A stretch of 31,140 nucleotides of DNA from a virus, in IMG/VR virus record IMGVR_UViG_3300030329_001587, positions 11,424-42,563 of that record. One strand, given 5' to 3'. This document shows positions 30,345-31,140 of the stretch, one piece after another; position 1 is the stretch's first letter, and each line of letters starts with the position of its first letter. The position numbers and the translations under genes are program-made. Under the pieces are notes generated by a model, which worked only from the letters and a program-made list of their open reading frames with translations, ran no database searches and was not told the origin of the DNA.

Positions 30345-31040
30345 TTATTGTTTAATTAAACGCCAAACTTGCGTATTATTTAGAGGTTGACCAGTACTAG
30401 GCTGGACAAACCCCTTCTCGGCCAAGGCTTTTGATACCTTGGAAAGACTCTTATTATTATGCAATTTTTTTGCCACCATTGCAATTTTAGGTCCGTAAAT
30501 CTCTACCAGAGACTTTCTTCCCTCGCACTTTTTACCCTTGGATCTGATTCTCTCCCTCGCACCCCTCAGTTTAGCTACTAAATTGGACTTTTCAAACTGG
30601 CTTACTGCTCCTAAAATTTGTCTTATCATATCCAAACTAGGTGAGCCAGAAGAAAAGTAATCTGGAGCATCAACAGGGATTAGTGAGATTCCAAGTTTTT
30701 GAAGTTCTCTGTATCCCATTTCCTGAACGACAACATCCCTAGCAAATCGACTAGCATTTTCACAAAGGATGGTATCGATCTGGTTTTCAATACAGTAATC
30801 GATCAGATCACCAAACCCTTTTCGGTCCATCACCATGTCAGTACCTTTGATCGCTTGATCATAGGCACCAGTAATAATTTCCATGGCATTCTTTTCCGCA
30901 TAGGAAAGTATTGCCTGCTTTTGTCGTTCCTCAGAGTCACCATCAAGATTAGATGCTGATGATGTTCTGAGATACATCACCACAGGCTTATTCTTTTGGT
31001 TTGTATCCAATGACCACCTCTTTTTCGTTTTTATCAACAT
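30345..31040 (-). CDS. Small serine recombinase (resolvase/invertase family)
   Basis: The catalytic domain is clear. VVMYLRTSSASN holds Arg25 and the probable nucleophile Ser27. CENASRFARDVV holds Arg98 and Arg101, equivalent to the resolvase DR-x-x-R motif. QFEKSNLVAKLRGARERIRS is the long E helix. The C-terminus (LSKVSKALAEKGF, then NNTQVWRLIKQ) is a helix-turn-helix for DNA binding. At 231 residues it is a small resolvase or invertase type, not a large integrase. A TTG at 31010 with AGAGG six bases upstream is an alternative start that shortens the overlap with the upstream gene. Possible roles: dimer resolution, inversion switch or integration; no partner sites were recognised. Confidence 0.85.
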   Translation of the reverse strand: MLIKTKKRWSLDTNQKNKPVVMYLRTSSASNLDGDSEERQKQAILSYAEKNAMEIITGAYDQAIKGTDMVMDRKGFGDLIDYCIENQIDTILCENASRFARDVVVQEMGYRELQKLGISLIPVDAPDYFSSGSPSLDMIRQILGAVSQFEKSNLVAKLRGARERIRSKGKKCEGRKSLVEIYGPKIAMVAKKLHNNKSLSKVSKALAEKGFVQPSTGQPLNNTQVWRLIKQ

Positions 31041-31140
31041 AAGTTATGATCTTATTTAAAACCGCTGAGATTAGATCAGCATCACCAGACATACCCTTCA
31101 CAAATACTGTTTGTTTTATGTGTTGGTATGTATCTGGCTC
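30988..31140 (-). CDS. 3' end of an unknown gene, cut by the window edge
   Basis: Fifty codons are open from the right edge to a TAA at 30988-30990. The visible end reads KGMSGDADLISAVLNKIITY, then VDKNEKEVVIGYKPKE. Composition is ordinary and globular. It overlaps the start of the recombinase gene by 53 bases if that gene starts at 31040, or by 23 bases if it starts at 31010. No family can be assigned from this fragment. Confidence 0.5.
   Translation of the reverse strand, partial: EPDTYQHIKQTVFVKGMSGDADLISAVLNKIITYVDKNEKEVVIGYKPKE

Overview
The window is most likely part of a tailed double-stranded DNA phage genome (Caudoviricetes), probably with podovirus-like morphology and a marine or aquatic bacterial host. 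That view rests on gene content: a beta-propeller-like tail or neck protein, a run of long internal-virion-type proteins ending in a 2514-residue polyvalent protein, and a dense opposite-strand block of replication and nucleotide genes. The block also holds host-derived metabolic genes (B12-dependent ribonucleotide reductase, MazG, a half-size Na+/phosphate cotransporter and Hsp20). The host is not identified by anything visible. Base composition is moderately AT-rich throughout and I see no island boundary.

Left half (1-16420, + strand): a late/structural operon with almost no intergenic DNA. In order: a 5'-truncated tail/neck protein, a 58-residue small protein, a 266-residue protein, a 790-residue Gly/Ala/Gln-rich protein, a 221-residue protein, an 869-residue protein and the 2514-residue giant. 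Several junctions are TAATG or ATGA. The giant carries an HExxH metallopeptidase-like domain, an ADP-ribosyltransferase-like domain, four copies of an RFSK interdomain motif and a C-terminal region typical of phage polyvalent proteins. It is probably packaged and ejected with the DNA.

Right half (16386-31140, - strand): read right to left this is the early/middle region. It starts with a 3' fragment of an unknown gene, a serine recombinase and a DUF932 protein. Next is a 359-base non-coding segment with twelve TTGAGT/ACTCAA repeats and a TA-rich tract, the best candidate for a replication origin or control region. Then come small zinc-ribbon and hypothetical genes, an unusual tRNA-Tyr(GUA), and a translationally coupled lipoprotein/nuclease/membrane-peptide trio. 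A single gene on the opposite strand (Hsp20) is followed by several small unknown genes and a DUF3310 protein.

The replication and recombination core follows: Cas4/RecB-like nuclease, zinc-finger protein, Sak4-like ATPase, DUF669 SSB-like protein, RusA resolvase and a Toprim/zinc-finger/DUF3987 primase-helicase. The block ends with MazG, class II ribonucleotide reductase, the half-size Na/Pi cotransporter and two tiny genes. The two transcription units meet tail-to-tail with a 35-base overlap at 16386-16420.

The functional logic appears to be: recombinase and origin region, then DNA synthesis and strand-annealing recombination, then dNTP and phosphate supply, opposed by a virion assembly/ejection operon. 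I saw no terminase, portal, capsid, DNA polymerase, endolysin or repressor, so the genome extends beyond both edges.
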